Of a stretch of 64,000 nt of DNA, positions 12,045-23,900 are shown piece after piece. Source of the DNA: Kingdonia uniflora (lineage: Eukaryota; Streptophyta; Magnoliopsida; Ranunculales; Circaeasteraceae); the NCBI GenBank assembly GCA_014058105.1, contig JACGCM010000882.1:434001-498000 (forward strand). The letters are read 5' to 3'. The notes under the pieces were generated by a model that ran no database searches, had not been told where the DNA came from, and saw nothing but the letters and a program-made list of their open reading frames with translations. Numbering within the stretch: the stretch's first letter is position 1; the number at the start of each line of letters is the position of its first letter. The position numbers and the translations under genes were made by a program.

Positions 12045-14806
12045 CCTTCATAAAAGGGAAACTGGATGTAGGTCGCGCCACTGTAAGGCATCGCACAACT
12101 GCATTGCCGTGGCCCACGCGCATCTCATCTTTAGGAGGTTGGAAAAATGGCATGAAGAGGGTCAATGACCTTCACAAGGGGGAGCTGATGCATAGAAAAG
12201 GGATTTTTTGATGGGGCTCTTTATCACAGTACGTTTTGCCTAACCAAGTCTTAACCTAGTTTAAAGGCTTAACATGACTAGGTAATCAAAACTAGGAATA
12301 TATGTAGTCTTCTCTGGGTCATCAAGAGTTTGTGTTTACTTGGCTTGTAGGGTAATGTTGGTCATGTGAAGATTGTGTTATTGGTACCTAACAGTCTAGG
12401 CTTTTCATTTTGTTTTTATAAGTGCTTATAGGTCTAGGAGCTAGGCAAGTTTGTTTGTAGGGAAAAGAAAGTAAGCCTAAATAGGAGTAGAAAGCAATTC
12501 GCATCTAATCATTTATTATGTGTCCATCAAAGACTGATTGAAATTTGTATGGTTGCCAATATATTTGGCTCCACCAATTATTCAATTTCTTTATCGGCTA
12601 GTCGTTTACGATATGTATTCATCTGGATAATCCTTCCGATAGGGAAAGGGAAATGTACGAAAATTGTTTGTGATTGGAATTTTTTTGGGTGATTTAGACC
12701 GTTACTAACTATTAGATAGCAGATACACATTCATTATACACATTAGAAGAAGCTATCTCAATGGTCAACAATTGCCTAAATCAACTGCGATCTTTCCTGG
12801 TCACAAAAAAGTTACTTGGTGTGCGGGGAGGGGAACACCTCCAGAATCAAAAAAGCTCTGTTAAGTTCTCTTGGTCTGACCGTTGCTAACCATTGGATCA
12901 AAGAAAATAAACGAAAGTTTTAATTTGTAGAGGACTAGAGGTATAAATGGGATACCAAGCACGAATCACATATTTTTGTTGTAAACATCGAAGTTTTATT
13001 ACGAAAAGTAAAGGAAGGCATGTAGTGCCAAAATTAGAGCGACATGAATGAAAATGAAAGATGCAAGTGAGATGACATTTCTTACATAATTTATGATGAT
13101 GAAAGTGAGAGGATATATATTTTAAGGGTTTATATTCTTTTCAATCAAACATCAACCTGCCGTAGACAAGACTACACGGAGTAGTGCAGACTTCACTCCA
13201 AAATTTGTGAAAATCTCATTCTAATACATGTGTCATGTGTGCCAATATCACCCCCCCCCCCCCCCCAACACTTTCTTTTTCACCACTTGTTTCTCAATTT
13301 TCCCTCTTTTTTTCTTCGTTTTAATCAAAGCTGGGAAACCTCTAGCTTTTGTAGCATTCAGAATCACATTTTGTGGCTAGGGGCTTAATAGATAGATCAG
13401 GGGGAGCATGCATGCACAGAACTGAGATATGAATGTCCCTTTTGCACGTTTCAAGAAAAAATTTGAAAGAAAACTTTATTTTATGCTTTACTTCGCAAAG
13501 CAATTAAGAAAACAACATGTTGAACTGGTAAAAATGTGATTCTGAACAAGTCCCTTTCCCTAATCTATGTAAAAGGGACATTCAAAATATGATTCTGAAT
13601 CGCCTAAAGACTAATAACCCTAATTAGTCTCCACATCTCTTCCTCAGATCATGTATTTCCAATGATTTTACTCAGAATCACAGTTCCGTCACTAAGACTG
13701 GAAATATGCTAGAAATGTCGAAAGACCGAACTTATGTTCAAAATCCATTTCTTTTCCTCTCATCACTTGGTCTCCTAATATAAACCATTTCCATTTCTCC
13801 TGGATCTTCTGAAATCTTTTTCTTTACTCTCATTCCCCTAGATCATTTGGTTAAGACCATTAAGTACCGCGCCACTAATGCCTAGGATCCTAACATGTAC
13901 ATTCTCTATTCCTAATTAAAATCTTCTTTTCTGTTCATTCTGAAGCTCATCATTAAACAGCCCCCTTCTTTATCCTCTTCTCTCATGCTCTATTCATCCA
14001 TAAAATGGAGATATAGAGGATACTAGAAGTTCTCCAAAGTCCCAACTGGAATGTTAAGATTCTAAATACGTAATCAACAAGCATATCACGGTCAGTCGGA
14101 AGGAGTACATACTGGATTTAAGATTATTGCTTCAGCTCAAACTTATTTAATCTCTAGTGAAGCACATAAAATGGGAACTAAGAACAACATGATATAACCT
14201 ATCTTCCAAACAATGTAAAGTTTCAATAAAACTTGAGATTCAAGAATCTATGGTCTATGGTTTTAATTGATTTAGGGTTTTGGTTAATATGCAAATTAGT
14301 ATTACTAATGAAATCCTGATATTGTCAGAAAAGATGAATAAACAAGCTCCCTGATGGCCTCCCTCTCAAATCTAAATAATAAAGATTAGATTCACCTGAA
14401 ACTAACTACTGCAAACAGTGCCAAAACTGCAAAAGCGTGGGGGTGACTGCTGGAGACAGTGGGCAAACGTGTGTGATCATCAAAACTCTTCCCACTCAAC
14501 TCTTCTAATCACCAAAAGCTTCAACAGGTCAAACTAGTACCAATAGTGCCATGAGAGGAACAGAGACATGTAACAGTTGATTGTGTTCCTTGTTCTTCAT
14601 CAACTGTACTGTTAGAAAGAGAAAGAGAGACTTGAAATAGTTACTCAAATAGAGAAACTTTCATGATGTTCCTAGGTGATCTTGCTAGGTAGACTTCGGC
14701 AAAAAAAATAATATGAGAGAGAGATCTAAGCCAATTACCATATATAAAACTCGACTAAAACAACAATTCAAATATAGAATAAAACTTAGTTAAAGAGAGA
14801 TAAAAA
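12045..14806. other. Long intergenic region downstream of the ALOG gene
   Basis: No coding stretch with recognisable motifs on either strand. Holds a C16 homopolymer at 13251-13266. The last few hundred bases before 14807 (minus-strand downstream side) should contain the ALOG 3' UTR. Confidence 0.55.
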
Positions 14807-15451
14807 TCAATGAAAATTTAAAGAACTAGAAGGATGACCAAGTGCAACAATACTATTAAGATCACTTGCACCAGCAGCAGCATCAGAAGATGACGCGCCA
14901 CCACTACCGATGACTTCAGCTGTCGATGTATTCCCTATCGGATTCGTAGCTCTCTTTCGCTTCTTTTTCTCATAAGGTATCCCTCTAGCTTTAGCCTGAC
15001 TCTCTCTTATTTCCCTTAGATAAATCCTCACAGCCCTAGCTCCAAAAGGATTTGACTCTGGGGTTCCCCCATTCTCCTCATACGCAGCTCTTAACCTTCC
15101 GATCAACGCATCGAGGCTCCCCCAAGCTTGTTTCAATGGACAGGGACATGGTGCTGGCGGGTTGGGATGTCCAAAGAACCCACACCCATTTAAATGCACC
15201 TTAGTCTTACCAAATTGGTCCAAGTACTTCAAGAACTCAAGTACATGTGCACCACTACACCTAGAGAGTGAAAGTGGAGGTTTGTGGTTCTTTAAGTATT
15301 GTAAGAAAGTGTTCCAGTCTCGTCTCTTTTGGGATTCATAGCGACTTAGTGGTGCAGGCGAAGATTGTGTGATAATGGACTGCAACTCTCCTTGGTGAGA
15401 GTGGGAGCTTGATCCACCAATACCACCACCACCACTTGATGTTGAATCCAT
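14807..15451 (-). CDS. ALOG-domain transcription factor (LSH/G1-like)
   Basis: Complete single-exon gene of 214 aa, the usual size for plant ALOG (Arabidopsis LSH1 and rice G1) proteins, which act in the nucleus on organ boundaries, meristem and inflorescence development. The N-terminus (residues 1-33) is low-complexity Ser/Gly. The ALOG domain spans roughly 34-161: [40 protein letters not shown], the inserted zinc ribbon H86-C90-H95-C102-x-C104 ([20 protein letters not shown]), [16 protein letters not shown], and [20 protein letters not shown] nuclear localisation signal KKKRKR follows at 162-167, then a Ser/Ala-rich tail. The start at 15451 is the first ATG and is preceded by an uncluttered leader. 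The ribbon sequence ([11 protein letters not shown]) is closest in style to the LSH6/7/10 group, but member assignment is tentative. No defects seen. Confidence 0.95.
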   Translation of the reverse strand: MDSTSSGGGGIGGSSSHSHQGELQSIITQSSPAPLSRYESQKRRDWNTFLQYLKNHKPPLSLSRCSGAHVLEFLKYLDQFGKTKVHLNGCGFFGHPNPPAPCPCPLKQAWGSLDALIGRLRAAYEENGGTPESNPFGARAVRIYLREIRESQAKARGIPYEKKKRKRATNPIGNTSTAEVIGSGGASSSDAAAGASDLNSIVALGHPSSSLNFH

Positions 15452-15600
15452 GTTGGTTATGGAAATGGGGTTTGGATCTTGTAGCTATATGGGGATTACT
15501 TTTTTAGGGTTTGGGTATAGGTTCTAGGGTTTGGTTTTGAGGAGAGAAAAGAGAGAAGAAAGTGGTGGTGGTGGTGGGGGAGAGATGGGACGTAAAAAGA
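15452..15600 (-). promoter_or_regulatory. ALOG 5' leader with telo-box-like motifs
   Basis: On the minus strand two AAACCCTA motifs lie 50-85 nt upstream of the start codon (complements of 15504-15512 and 15524-15532). They follow a CCACCACCACCACC and CT-rich stretch (about 15536-15585). Telo-box and pyrimidine-rich leaders are common in plant genes for growing tissue. I could not place a TATA box with confidence. Confidence 0.45.
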
Positions 15601-16210
15601 GTGAGGGAGAGTGGACGAATGAATGCTGTTGTATCACATGGTGTTGTTGGCCCACAAAGCATCAAACACAAATGTTACTCTTCACTTCTTTTTTTGAAGA
15701 AAATAACTCTAACTCTTCATCTATCAACTTTCATAATCAATTCTCTACGTGTAGTAAACGCAATTTATAGCTTAAACTTTGTTTATCGAATGTTTTAATA
15801 TTGGATTACCTTAAACCGCTTGTTAGTTCCTTTACTTTATTGAGCTTTAGATGATTTTGTTTTTGTTAGGCAATGCTAGAGTTAGGCAAAACACCAGAAC
15901 CGCGACCGGAAAGGATAAATAATGATATAAAACATTAATCCCAGCTCTAATAGTACCTAGACCTGATGAGGGCAATGTTTGATCATGGTTGCCATATCGT
16001 TAAACTTATCATTTTTAAATCAAAGTGAGAAAGCTAACATTCTTCTTGTCTTTATGAAATCCGTCTTTAATTAATAGAATCCTTCATAGTTTATAGCTAG
16101 TTCAGAGAAAGATTTGAAACACATAACTTAAATGGTACTACTTGTTGGAGGTGTTAGAAGTTAAGAATATTGTTAATGTAATCTTATTTCCTATTAGGCA
16201 CATGGAGTGC
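15601..16210. other. Intergenic DNA upstream of the ALOG gene
   Basis: Probable promoter side of the ALOG gene. No gene or clear element seen. Confidence 0.5.
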
Positions 16211-17034
16211 ATTTTTGCTCGTTCTCGGGTTTGCTCATTTTCTACTTAAATTTTGACACGTCTCTAATATTACAACTCAAATATATAATCTTCTTGCCCA
16301 AGATTTTCGAAAGGGCAACATTTGGGACCCACTTTCAATTTTCTCTCTCTTCAATCTCTGACCTTTCGCCCATGTCCTCCATTTCAATCAAAACGGATGG
16401 AAAAGATCATGAGAAAATGTTTTGCTCCCCGAAATGGCTGTGGTCACTCCTCAAGACGTCTCCAGGACTTTTCTAGGTTTCGAAGATGCAAGGTTGATTG
16501 AACTCTTTTGAGTTTCCACTTTATTTAGTCCCAACAATTTTAGGGTTGCAAATAGAAATTTTCAAGGTGACAAATCATGAGGAATGAACCACAATGCCAT
16601 ATTTTCAAGTTTTGATAGCGTTGTCAAATAATTTTGGCGAAATGATAAGTGTTAACAGCCATTACTTCTCAGCCATATGAGCTTCTAATCTTCTCTAGAT
16701 TTCATGGTCCATTTTTCAGTCTTTTCTTTTTTTGTCAAAATGAAGTGTTACCTGCGTGGCGTTTTATTAATATTACTTGAGTGTAGGGAACTCAAGGAAA
16801 TAAGTTTGAGATGAAGAGGGAATTAAGAGGAACAAAAGTGATATTTAGAGAGAGAGAGAGAGATGGAAACTCATATTATGTAAGGCACGTTGAAAAGAGA
16901 AAAAACTTAAAAGCGGGTCCCAACTATTGCTGCCCGTTGAAACCTCGGGCATGCACAAATGATTTGAGTTGTAGTTTTTGAATAGGTGTCAAATTTTAAC
17001 TAGACAATGAGCAAACGGGAGAAAGAGCAAAAAT
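16211..17034. mobile_element. Long-TIR fold-back element (Mutator-like MITE candidate)
   Basis: The first about 145 bp (from ATTTTTGCTC) is the near reverse complement of the last about 145 bp (ending GAGCAAAAAT). Shared phrases include GTTTGCTCATT, TTTGACAC, ACAACTCAAAT and TTGGGACCC. The interior is non-coding with a short (GA)n run at 16848-16862. Length 824 bp. Arms this long suggest a non-autonomous Mutator-type or fold-back element, but I found no convincing 9-bp target duplication. Confidence 0.65.
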
Positions 17035-17069
17035 AATTATCTATAAATCACTTAAGGAAAAACAATGTT

Positions 17070-17135
17070 TAGTCCCTGGAAAGTTCGACTTTTAAGGAAA
17101 AAACAATGCTTAAAAGTCGAACTTTTCAGGCACTA
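17070..17135. repeat. Short inverted repeat (about 26-bp arms)
   Basis: TAGTCCCTGGAAAGTTCGAC.. at 17070-17095 pairs with ..GTCGAACTTTTCAGGCACTA at 17109-17135, leaving a 13-nt loop. Probably the collapsed ends of a small MITE. Confidence 0.6.
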
Positions 17136-17562
17136 GTACATGAGGAAGTGGCTAGCATAATGCAAGTTCTTATGAATATGCTAACAAAAAAAATGTCACT
17201 AATAAGATACGAGTCTTATCGATTCGATTTGATTTGCTTCACGGTAAATCAGCCTCCAAAACTTTGATATTTTAATTGATGAATAAATTGAATTACACCC
17301 TTCTTAAATAAACAAAACTCCTAAATCCGAAATAAGGAACTTACTAAATGTACGACTCAATTCCTAAGAGAATAATGTAAAATCTAAATACCAAAAAAGA
17401 AAAATATAAGATATTAATCAAAGGGTACCTAGCAGTCACATCTCCTCATATACTAGCGCAATAGGTAGACATCATTTTGGATCTAAAAAATTAACGTTTT
17501 TTTCTCTTCCTATTTTAAATTTCCATCCAGAATGATGCAAGATCAGGCACTTGCCTAACTAA

Positions 17563-18268
17563 GAGTATATGCAATAGTAAGGTTGGTTGCTTATGTGGCA
17601 ACAACCGACCCTCAAATCTCCCAACCTACTACCTAGCAGCAAGGTCATCTAGCCCAGCTGGCAACATGCAGACCAAAAAAACTCATCTTGTGGGTCAGTT
17701 CAGAGACCCACAAGGTGGGTTTGTAAAATAATCATGTTGTGCAAGTTCGATTGTAAAATAATCATGCCGAAACTGTGCGACACAAATAAGCTAATAAAGG
17801 GACACCACTTGTCATGTTCTGATTGGTTGAATATGCCGCGCAGTTCTGAACTGCGCGACAAGGGCCGGTGCTAGGGTTTTGGTGGCCTAAAGCCAGCCCT
17901 AATAGTGATCCCCATATAACAACTCATTACATAGTGAGGCCATATCCAAAATTAAAGTGACCAATTTTGGGATGTCACAACTCAATTACATCAACTACTA
18001 TTTCAAAGTTTGGTGCCCTCCAAATCTAGGGACCAAAGTTGTTGCTTTGGTGGCCCTACCCCAGCGCCGCCCTTGCGCGCGGCGTATATGACCGTTACGA
18101 TTTGAACATGTGGCTACATTCTGGTCATCCTTTTATGCCGCACAGTTTTGAACTGTGTTGGGCTCAGACGACCCTAGGTTGGTTTGACACTGTTGTGTAG
18201 TCTTCAAGGGTGGGTTATTGCTGAAGGTGGGTAGTCGGTTTAAACTGACCTTACTGCTGCATATGCTC
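17563..18268. mobile_element. PIF/Harbinger-type MITE
   Basis: The left end GAGTATATGCAATAGTAAGGT pairs with the right end, whose complement reads GAGCATATGCAGCAGTAAGGT. Both ends are flanked by TAA (17560-17562 and 18269-18271), the 3-bp duplication typical of PIF/Harbinger. It carries an exact odd palindrome CGCGCAGTTC-T-GAACTGCGCG near 17838-17858 and a diverged copy of the same phrase near 18137. A second MITE is nested inside. Confidence 0.65.
17859..18075. mobile_element. Nested hAT-type MITE
   Basis: Ends CAAGGGCCGGTGCTAGGG and CCCAGCGCCGCCCTTG are near-complementary and match the CAGGGGCGG..-type ends common in plant hAT elements. The interior is non-coding (217 bp). The flanks CTGCGCGA and CGCGCGGC agree at only some positions, so the 8-bp duplication is degenerate. 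Confidence 0.5.
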
Positions 18269-18840
18269 TAATAGACTAATAGGACTACGTATAGTCCTAA
18301 GATTTCTTCTTATTGCGTCTTTGCTTGAACAGGAAGTCAGTCTGTCGTAAGACCTTCGCTTCATGAGACATACTTCCAAACCGCTGCTCTAACCCCATCA
18401 GGTTTAGTTATCTTCATAACAAATTTAAGAAGATGCATTTGTCATGTGTGTACAAATTGAAGGAAGGTAAGGCCATGTTTGTTTTTTGGTCAAGGGTGAG
18501 AAGATGTGTGATATTTTGGAAACTTCTCACATTTAACATGTTTTTTATTATTTCTAAAAGTAGGCATTCTCTCCAGAAAAAAATGAAAACTGGAAGTTTG
18601 GCCTAGTTCTAACCTAAAAACTTCACCCCCCCTGAAGTTTTTTGGGTTGACTTCTAACCAATTTTTTTTCAGTTTGGCTTTGACTGGTCGTTTTGCCGCA
18701 ATACCATGGTTTGGTCGTTTCCCACACCTGTGACCGATTAAGTGGGGGTATTTTGGTCGTTTTAAGCCTAAAATACTCAAATATGCTAAATGAAAAGTCA
18801 TCTTAACCCCAAATAAGCCAAATAAAAACCCACCCAACGT

Positions 18841-19500
18841 TTCTCCCCCTCCCCCATCTTTCTCTCCCTTATCTCTCTACCTCTCTCTATATCATCTCTC
18901 TCTCCCACCTCTCTCTCTCCATCCCCACTATCTCCCTTATCTCTCTACCTCTCCATCTCGCCTCTCCCTATCTTTCTCTCTCTCTCTCTCCCTCTTATCT
19001 TTCTACCTCTCCCTTCACCTCTCTTTCTATCTCATCTCCCACCCTCATACAACTATCTCTCTCTCCCTTATCTCTCTACCTCTCCCTCTCACCTCTCTTT
19101 CTATCCAATCTCTCTCCCACCCTCATACAACTCTCTCTCTCTCACCTCTCTTTCTATCCCCTTTCTCTCCCACCCTCATGCAACTATCTCTCTCTCACTC
19201 TCTCTACCTCTACCTTTATCTCTTCATCTTATCCTTCTCTCTCTACAATGGTTATTTCTTCATTTCTCTCTCCCTTATCTCTCTACCTCTCCCTCTCACT
19301 TCTCTTTCTATCCCCTCTCTCTCATACACACACACCTATCTTTCTATCCCCTCTCTCTCACCCTCATACAACTATCTCTCTCTCTCTCTCACTCTTTCTG
19401 CCTCTACCTTTATCTCTTCCCCTTATCCTTCTCTCTCTCCTACCTCTATCTCTATCTCTTTTAACAATGGTTGTCTCTCTCTCTCTCTCTATGTGGGTAT
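18841..19500. repeat. CT-rich minisatellite
   Basis: Variable-length units such as TCTCCCTTATCTCTCTACCT, CTCACCTCTCTTTCTATCC and CCCACCCTCATACAACTATC recur irregularly. The CATACAACT phrase appears at about 19048, 19120, 19176 (as CATGCAACT) and 19365. Open reading frames across it are by-products of the repeat. Confidence 0.8.
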
Positions 19501-19818
19501 GTTTCACCATTTCCCCTATATATTTGGTATTTTGGTATGTGATTTGCACGTTTTAATTTTGTTTTTGCCTTAAACCACCATTTTAATTATGTTGTTGCAT
19601 TAATATATAATGAATTAGAAAGAAAAATGTGGTTTATACGTATTTTTGATGTTTTTGTGGAGAAACTTCTAATATGTGGTCAAATTAGATGGTTAAGCCA
19701 AACAGACTAGTGAGAAGTTGAAGTTAGAAGTCAAGATTTTAAGTACAAATTCTAACTTTCAGCCAAACGCACGCGAGTTTTTTTCAATCTTCTAACCTCA
19801 AAATTTCCTACCTCTTCT

Positions 19819-19863
19819 CCCCCCCCCCCCCCCCCCCTCCCTAAAAAAAAAAAAAAAAAAAAA
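19819..19863. repeat. C19 homopolymer followed by A21 homopolymer
   Basis: C19 at 19819-19837, the linker TCCCT, then A21 at 19843-19863, right at the element end. The lengths are prone to sequencing and replication error. Confidence 0.8.
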
Positions 19864-19870
19864 CATGGCC

Positions 19871-20960
19871 TAAATGGATATGATAAAGTTCTTATCCACT
19901 TCAGTTTTTACAAAGAACTTGATATACAATTATCAGCGAAGTAGAGTATATTTTTTTTGCCAATATGCATATCCATGTGGACCTCATATAAAACATAAAA
20001 GAATCCATATTTTTTTGGGGGTAATAATTCATAAAAGCCAACATAGAGAGCCATGCAAATTTAGCACTTAAGGCTAAGAGCCTAATATTACTTTTGTTTA
20101 GCCAAGTTAGATTTTTCACTCCTAAAAAAGATAAGGACATGAACATCCTTCTTGCGCCCTGAAATGATCAGCAGTTCAGCACAGTCTGAATTGTACAAAC
20201 TCGGTATTTTTCTTGGAAATTATGTTGCTGTATAAAGGTAGAACAAGATAATCAATGTGGGTGGATTAAGTTTTACCAATCAACGTGTATAATTAAGATA
20301 TGGGGATTCATAGTATATGCATGCCTCTCTCAGAACCTTTCTTTTGTAATACCACCGTGCATTGCCTATGGCCATTACCTCAAAAATGGCCAGTATGAGT
20401 GAATTATGTTTACATTACGATTAGGGTCTCACAATGCATGTAGGCTTCTAGGAAATCATTTCTGTCTAATTGTAGGATCCCCTTGTATTTGGCTTGGAGA
20501 CTGTAACAATGTTAATGAACATGGGCTTGCCAAACCTTATATTGCCATAAATAGTAAGAAAATTTAAGGGTTCCTTATGGCTGGTTACCAAATTAAGGAG
20601 AGGTGATCATAGCTTTTGTTCACCTAAGGTGGTAGTGCTCTAAAATCAAGATGATTTGAGAGACATGACACCCTTGAAATGACTAGAAGAGAGAGTGAGA
20701 GAGAGAAAAATGAAATGTGTCATGTGTGTAGTCGTATCAGTTTAAAGGAATATTTACAGAGCTCTTCAATTATGTATACGTTAACGTAAAGGCACATCCA
20801 TCCTTACCTCCCTCACTCTCCCATTCATGTCCTGCCACATTCTCACTACAAGAAAACTCATTGCTTTTCTCCCTCCGTCTGCTTTACATTCTTTGTAGAG
20901 ACTCATGTTTTTGGGAGAATTTGTTTTCTTCTGGTTTCACTTTGCTCATTGTGAATCTTG
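19871..20960. other. Intergenic DNA, no gene seen
   Basis: Only short unremarkable open stretches. A short (GA)n patch lies near 20685-20707. Confidence 0.5.
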
Positions 20961-21083
20961 ATGACTTTGTTGAGACCTTGTTAAGACCCTAATACCGTTG
21001 CACCTATAAAGCCCAAGCTTTATTGGTGTCCATCTCATAGCCAATTGGTTTTGAGATGGAAGCCCCAGTTCTAATATGGTATA
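20961..21083 (+). other. TRIM-like LTR end and half of its primer-binding site
   Basis: Reads ..CCAATTGGTTTTGAGATGGA..GTTCTAATATGGTAT, a phrase common at the 3' end of plant TRIM-like LTRs directly before a TGGTATCAGAGCC primer site. The primer site is cut here and resumes at 25670 after the inserted LARD. Confidence 0.5.
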
Positions 21084-21743
21084 TGTGGTGACTTATTTCC
21101 AATACTCCGACCTGCTACAGTAACTTTGAATATTAACAGCTACACTAACCCGACTGCTACAATAATCCGAACTATTACAATAACTTCGAACTATTACAGT
21201 ACTTTGAATAGTATCAACTACATTAACCCGAATTGTTACAGTAATCTGACCTGTTACAATAACTTCGACCTGCTACAGTACTTCGAACTGATACATCTAC
21301 AGTACTTCAACCTCGTCAACAAACACGTGGCCATTTATGGCACATTATAAAGCGGTTACAAGGAAGAAGAGTTACTCAAGCCGTTACTCGACCATTATGA
21401 AGACTCATCAAGTTCACGTATTGTAACGTTCCTCATTAAAACAATAACGGTCATATTATAAGACCTATAAATAAGACTAGATAGCTACAGATTAGAGAGG
21501 CTGCTCTAAGAACCTCCAAGAAATCTTTTCTACATCTCTCTCTCTCTCTCTCTTTGTATAGCTAGTAGTCTAAATATACATCTCTCTCTTTCTAAAATTC
21601 TCAGGAGATGTCGTGGTTTTTAACCCATTCAAAGGTTTTCCACGCTAAATCTAGTGTTGTTTGTTTCCTGTTCATAACTAAACACATTAGATTTCGAAGG
21701 TGTAAAATGTTATCTTCGTGCAATACGAAAATATGCTATTACA
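21084..21743 (+). repeat. LARD 5' LTR (660 bp)
   Basis: Closely matches the 3' LTR from the AACACGTGGCCATTTATG phrase onward. The first about 230 bp are built from degenerate CTACAGTAACTTCGAAC-like units, more of them here than in the other LTR. A CT microsatellite lies at about 21536-21553. The core promoter is likely near CCTATAAATAAG at 21465. Confidence 0.85.
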
Positions 21744-21745
21744 TT

Positions 21746-21763
21746 TGGCGCCGTCTGTGGGAA
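21746..21763 (+). other. LARD primer-binding site
   Basis: TGGCGCCGTCTGTGGGAA begins three bases after the LTR. It is complementary to a tRNA ending CGGCGCCA. This site type is typical of plant Tat-like gypsy relatives. Confidence 0.7.
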
Positions 21764-22940
21764 CGAAGCATTACACTCAGCGTTCCCTGATCCAGTTGAT
21801 ATTTCATTCCTCTCTGAAGAATAGCACCTCCAAACCAAAATTTACAAACTGATTCAAATTCATCCTCATGTCTCTCCAACAAAATCACAAGCGAACCGTG
21901 CTCAATTCGTTGCTCCAAGAAGCAAACCGACGCAAACCCAGACTCTGTTGTTTATCATTTTTCAAAATGCCGAGCCCAAGCAACAAACCTCTAGTGGGGC
22001 AGACAAAGAAACGCGTACCAAACAAAGCCTCTCTCTCTGAATCAAGATTAAAATTGAGAGAAAAGCTTATCATGAACATCATCATCATCGTCCTCTCCAA
22101 CTCCAAATGTTTATATGATAACGGACTCAAATTTGATCTTATTAAAGGTGTATTACAAGAGGGTTGGCGTCTAATTCATGTGCTACAAAGCCCGATTTTC
22201 CATCAATCTGCTGAAAATGCAAGCCATTGTCAAAAGATTTTGGGTTGCTTGACAGTTCGTGAATCCCCGTGAGATTATGCTCTAAGTTTGAATTCGACAA
22301 TTAGTAAATCCCCAATGAAATTTACCGGAATCGACCTCAACAGTTCGCGAAGCCCCATGAGATTTCAGATCGAAATCAATTGTTCACCAAACCCAATCGC
22401 AAATTACAGATCGAGTACCAACAGTTCGAGGAACACAAATGTGACTTAAAGGTCGTATTGGTTCACCATCAATAGCTTCGCCAATTCGAGTTATGACTCC
22501 GGCTGAGGGCTCCCCAAGTCAAAACCAGTCACCCCGACGATTCTGAATTGCTACTACCTGCTTGTGTTGATCAAGATTCCCCAACTGGAGTCTTTTCTAA
22601 TGATAGGATGAGACTTGGCTTTAGAAGCTATCTCACTTAGGGTGTGCTTTATGCCACTACTAACCGGTTTAGAGAGTCGCCACTCTTCAGAAGTCAACTG
22701 ATTTTCAAGCTTTTGTACAATACCAATCAGGCCCAAGTGCTGCTGCAGCAAGAAATGCCCTGCAAGGACGTCATATTCTCGAGAACTCCATTACCACATT
22801 TCGGTTCCACAAGAGCTCCTCCCTCTGTGCAGAGGCAAATCCAAGTTTAGGACTCAAAAAAGTAATGAAAATACTTCAAAGGGCGGAAGATGTCTTTAAC
22901 ATCTCTTACGAAATTATGACCTCATTATTCATTCAAGGGA
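21764..22940 (+). other. LARD internal leader, no recognised gene
   Basis: Open stretch 21868-22272 (134 codons) carries no gag motif that I recognise. The rest recalls degenerate CGAA/CCAATC-rich repeats. I see no protein-coding evidence. Confidence 0.5.
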
Positions 22941-23880
22941 CTTAAACTCATACTCGGGGATAGCTCAACCTCAACTTCAGACAACAGGAACAATGTTCTT
23001 CGATGACGCTTGAAGACAACAACTATTACTTCAGTTTCAAAAGTAAGATAATCAACAGAAACTAATCTCAAGCCAAACAGGAGATGCAAAATTCAAACCA
23101 AAATTATGAAAGCACTCGAGGTCGAGGTACTCGAGGCGATTACAACTCATTCAAGATAAACTCGTTGCGAGCCCAATCTCAGATTCAGAATCAATACTCG
23201 ATCTTATTACTAATTCAATCGACTTAACACATACTCGGGGCGAGCCCAACTTTAAATTTAGACACAACGCTCGACCGATACATTCAATCATACCCGAGGC
23301 GAGCCCAACTTCAGATTCAGACTCAATGCTGGTCCCCATCTATTCAGCAACATCAAACCAAATTATCAAGGCGCTCAAGGTCGAGGTACATGAGGCGATT
23401 ACAACTTATTATCGAGCTCGGTATTCAAATTAAGATTAAGCCGAGCCTGACCTTTTCAACAACATTATCAAAGCGCTCGAGGTCAAGGTACTCGAGGCGA
23501 TTACAACTTATTCATACTCATACTTGGGGTGATCCTAATTTCAGATTTAGACGTAATATTCGACCAACACAATAAATCATACTTTGGGATGATCCCGATC
23601 TCAGATTCAAACTCAATGCTTGATATCATCTTTTCGACAACATCAAATCACATTATAAAGGCACTCGAGGTCGAGGTACTCGAGGCGATTACAACTTATA
23701 CTCGGGGCGAGCCCGATATCATCTTCAGACACAATGTTCAAACTCAACTTCAAGACTCGAGATCAAACAACTTAACTCATACTCGGGGCGAGCTCGACCA
23801 ACATCTTGTAGGTCGATTATTGACCAAACAGAACACATTCTACATATCTAAAAGCTTCCGCCTGGATACAACCAGCCCAA
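22941..23880 (+). repeat. Degenerate tandem repeats in the LARD
   Basis: Two interleaved units recur. GCGCTCGAGGTCGAGGTACT (with GAGGCGATTACAACTTA) appears at about 23111, 23369, 23475 and 23660. CATACTCGGGGCGAGCCCAA followed by CTTCAGATTCAGACTCAATG appears at about 23230, 23287, 23517, 23577, 23697 and 23778. The spacings are irregular (57 to 260 bp). Confidence 0.75.
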
Positions 23881-23900
23881 CTCTACATGCAATATTCAAT

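Larger units (their letters stand above)
18471..19870. mobile_element. PIF/Harbinger-like non-autonomous element with internal minisatellite
   Basis: Begins GGCCATGTTTG and ends ACATGGCC, each flanked by TAA (18468-18470 and 19871-19873). The subterminal regions also pair loosely (GAAGTTTTTTGGGTTGACTTCTAACC against AGTTGAAGTTAGAAGTC). The middle is a CT-rich minisatellite, and the right end holds a C19 run next to an A21 run. The open stretch 18490-18837 (minus) shows no transposase motif, so the element is non-autonomous. Confidence 0.55.

Noticed and set aside
18490..18837. Minus-strand open stretch of 115 codons as a transposase
   Set aside because: No catalytic or DNA-binding motif, and it lies in the pairing subterminal region of a non-autonomous element.
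19178..19573. Overlapping open frames rich in Ser, Leu and Tyr
   Set aside because: They follow the CT-rich minisatellite in all frames and have no start context or domain.
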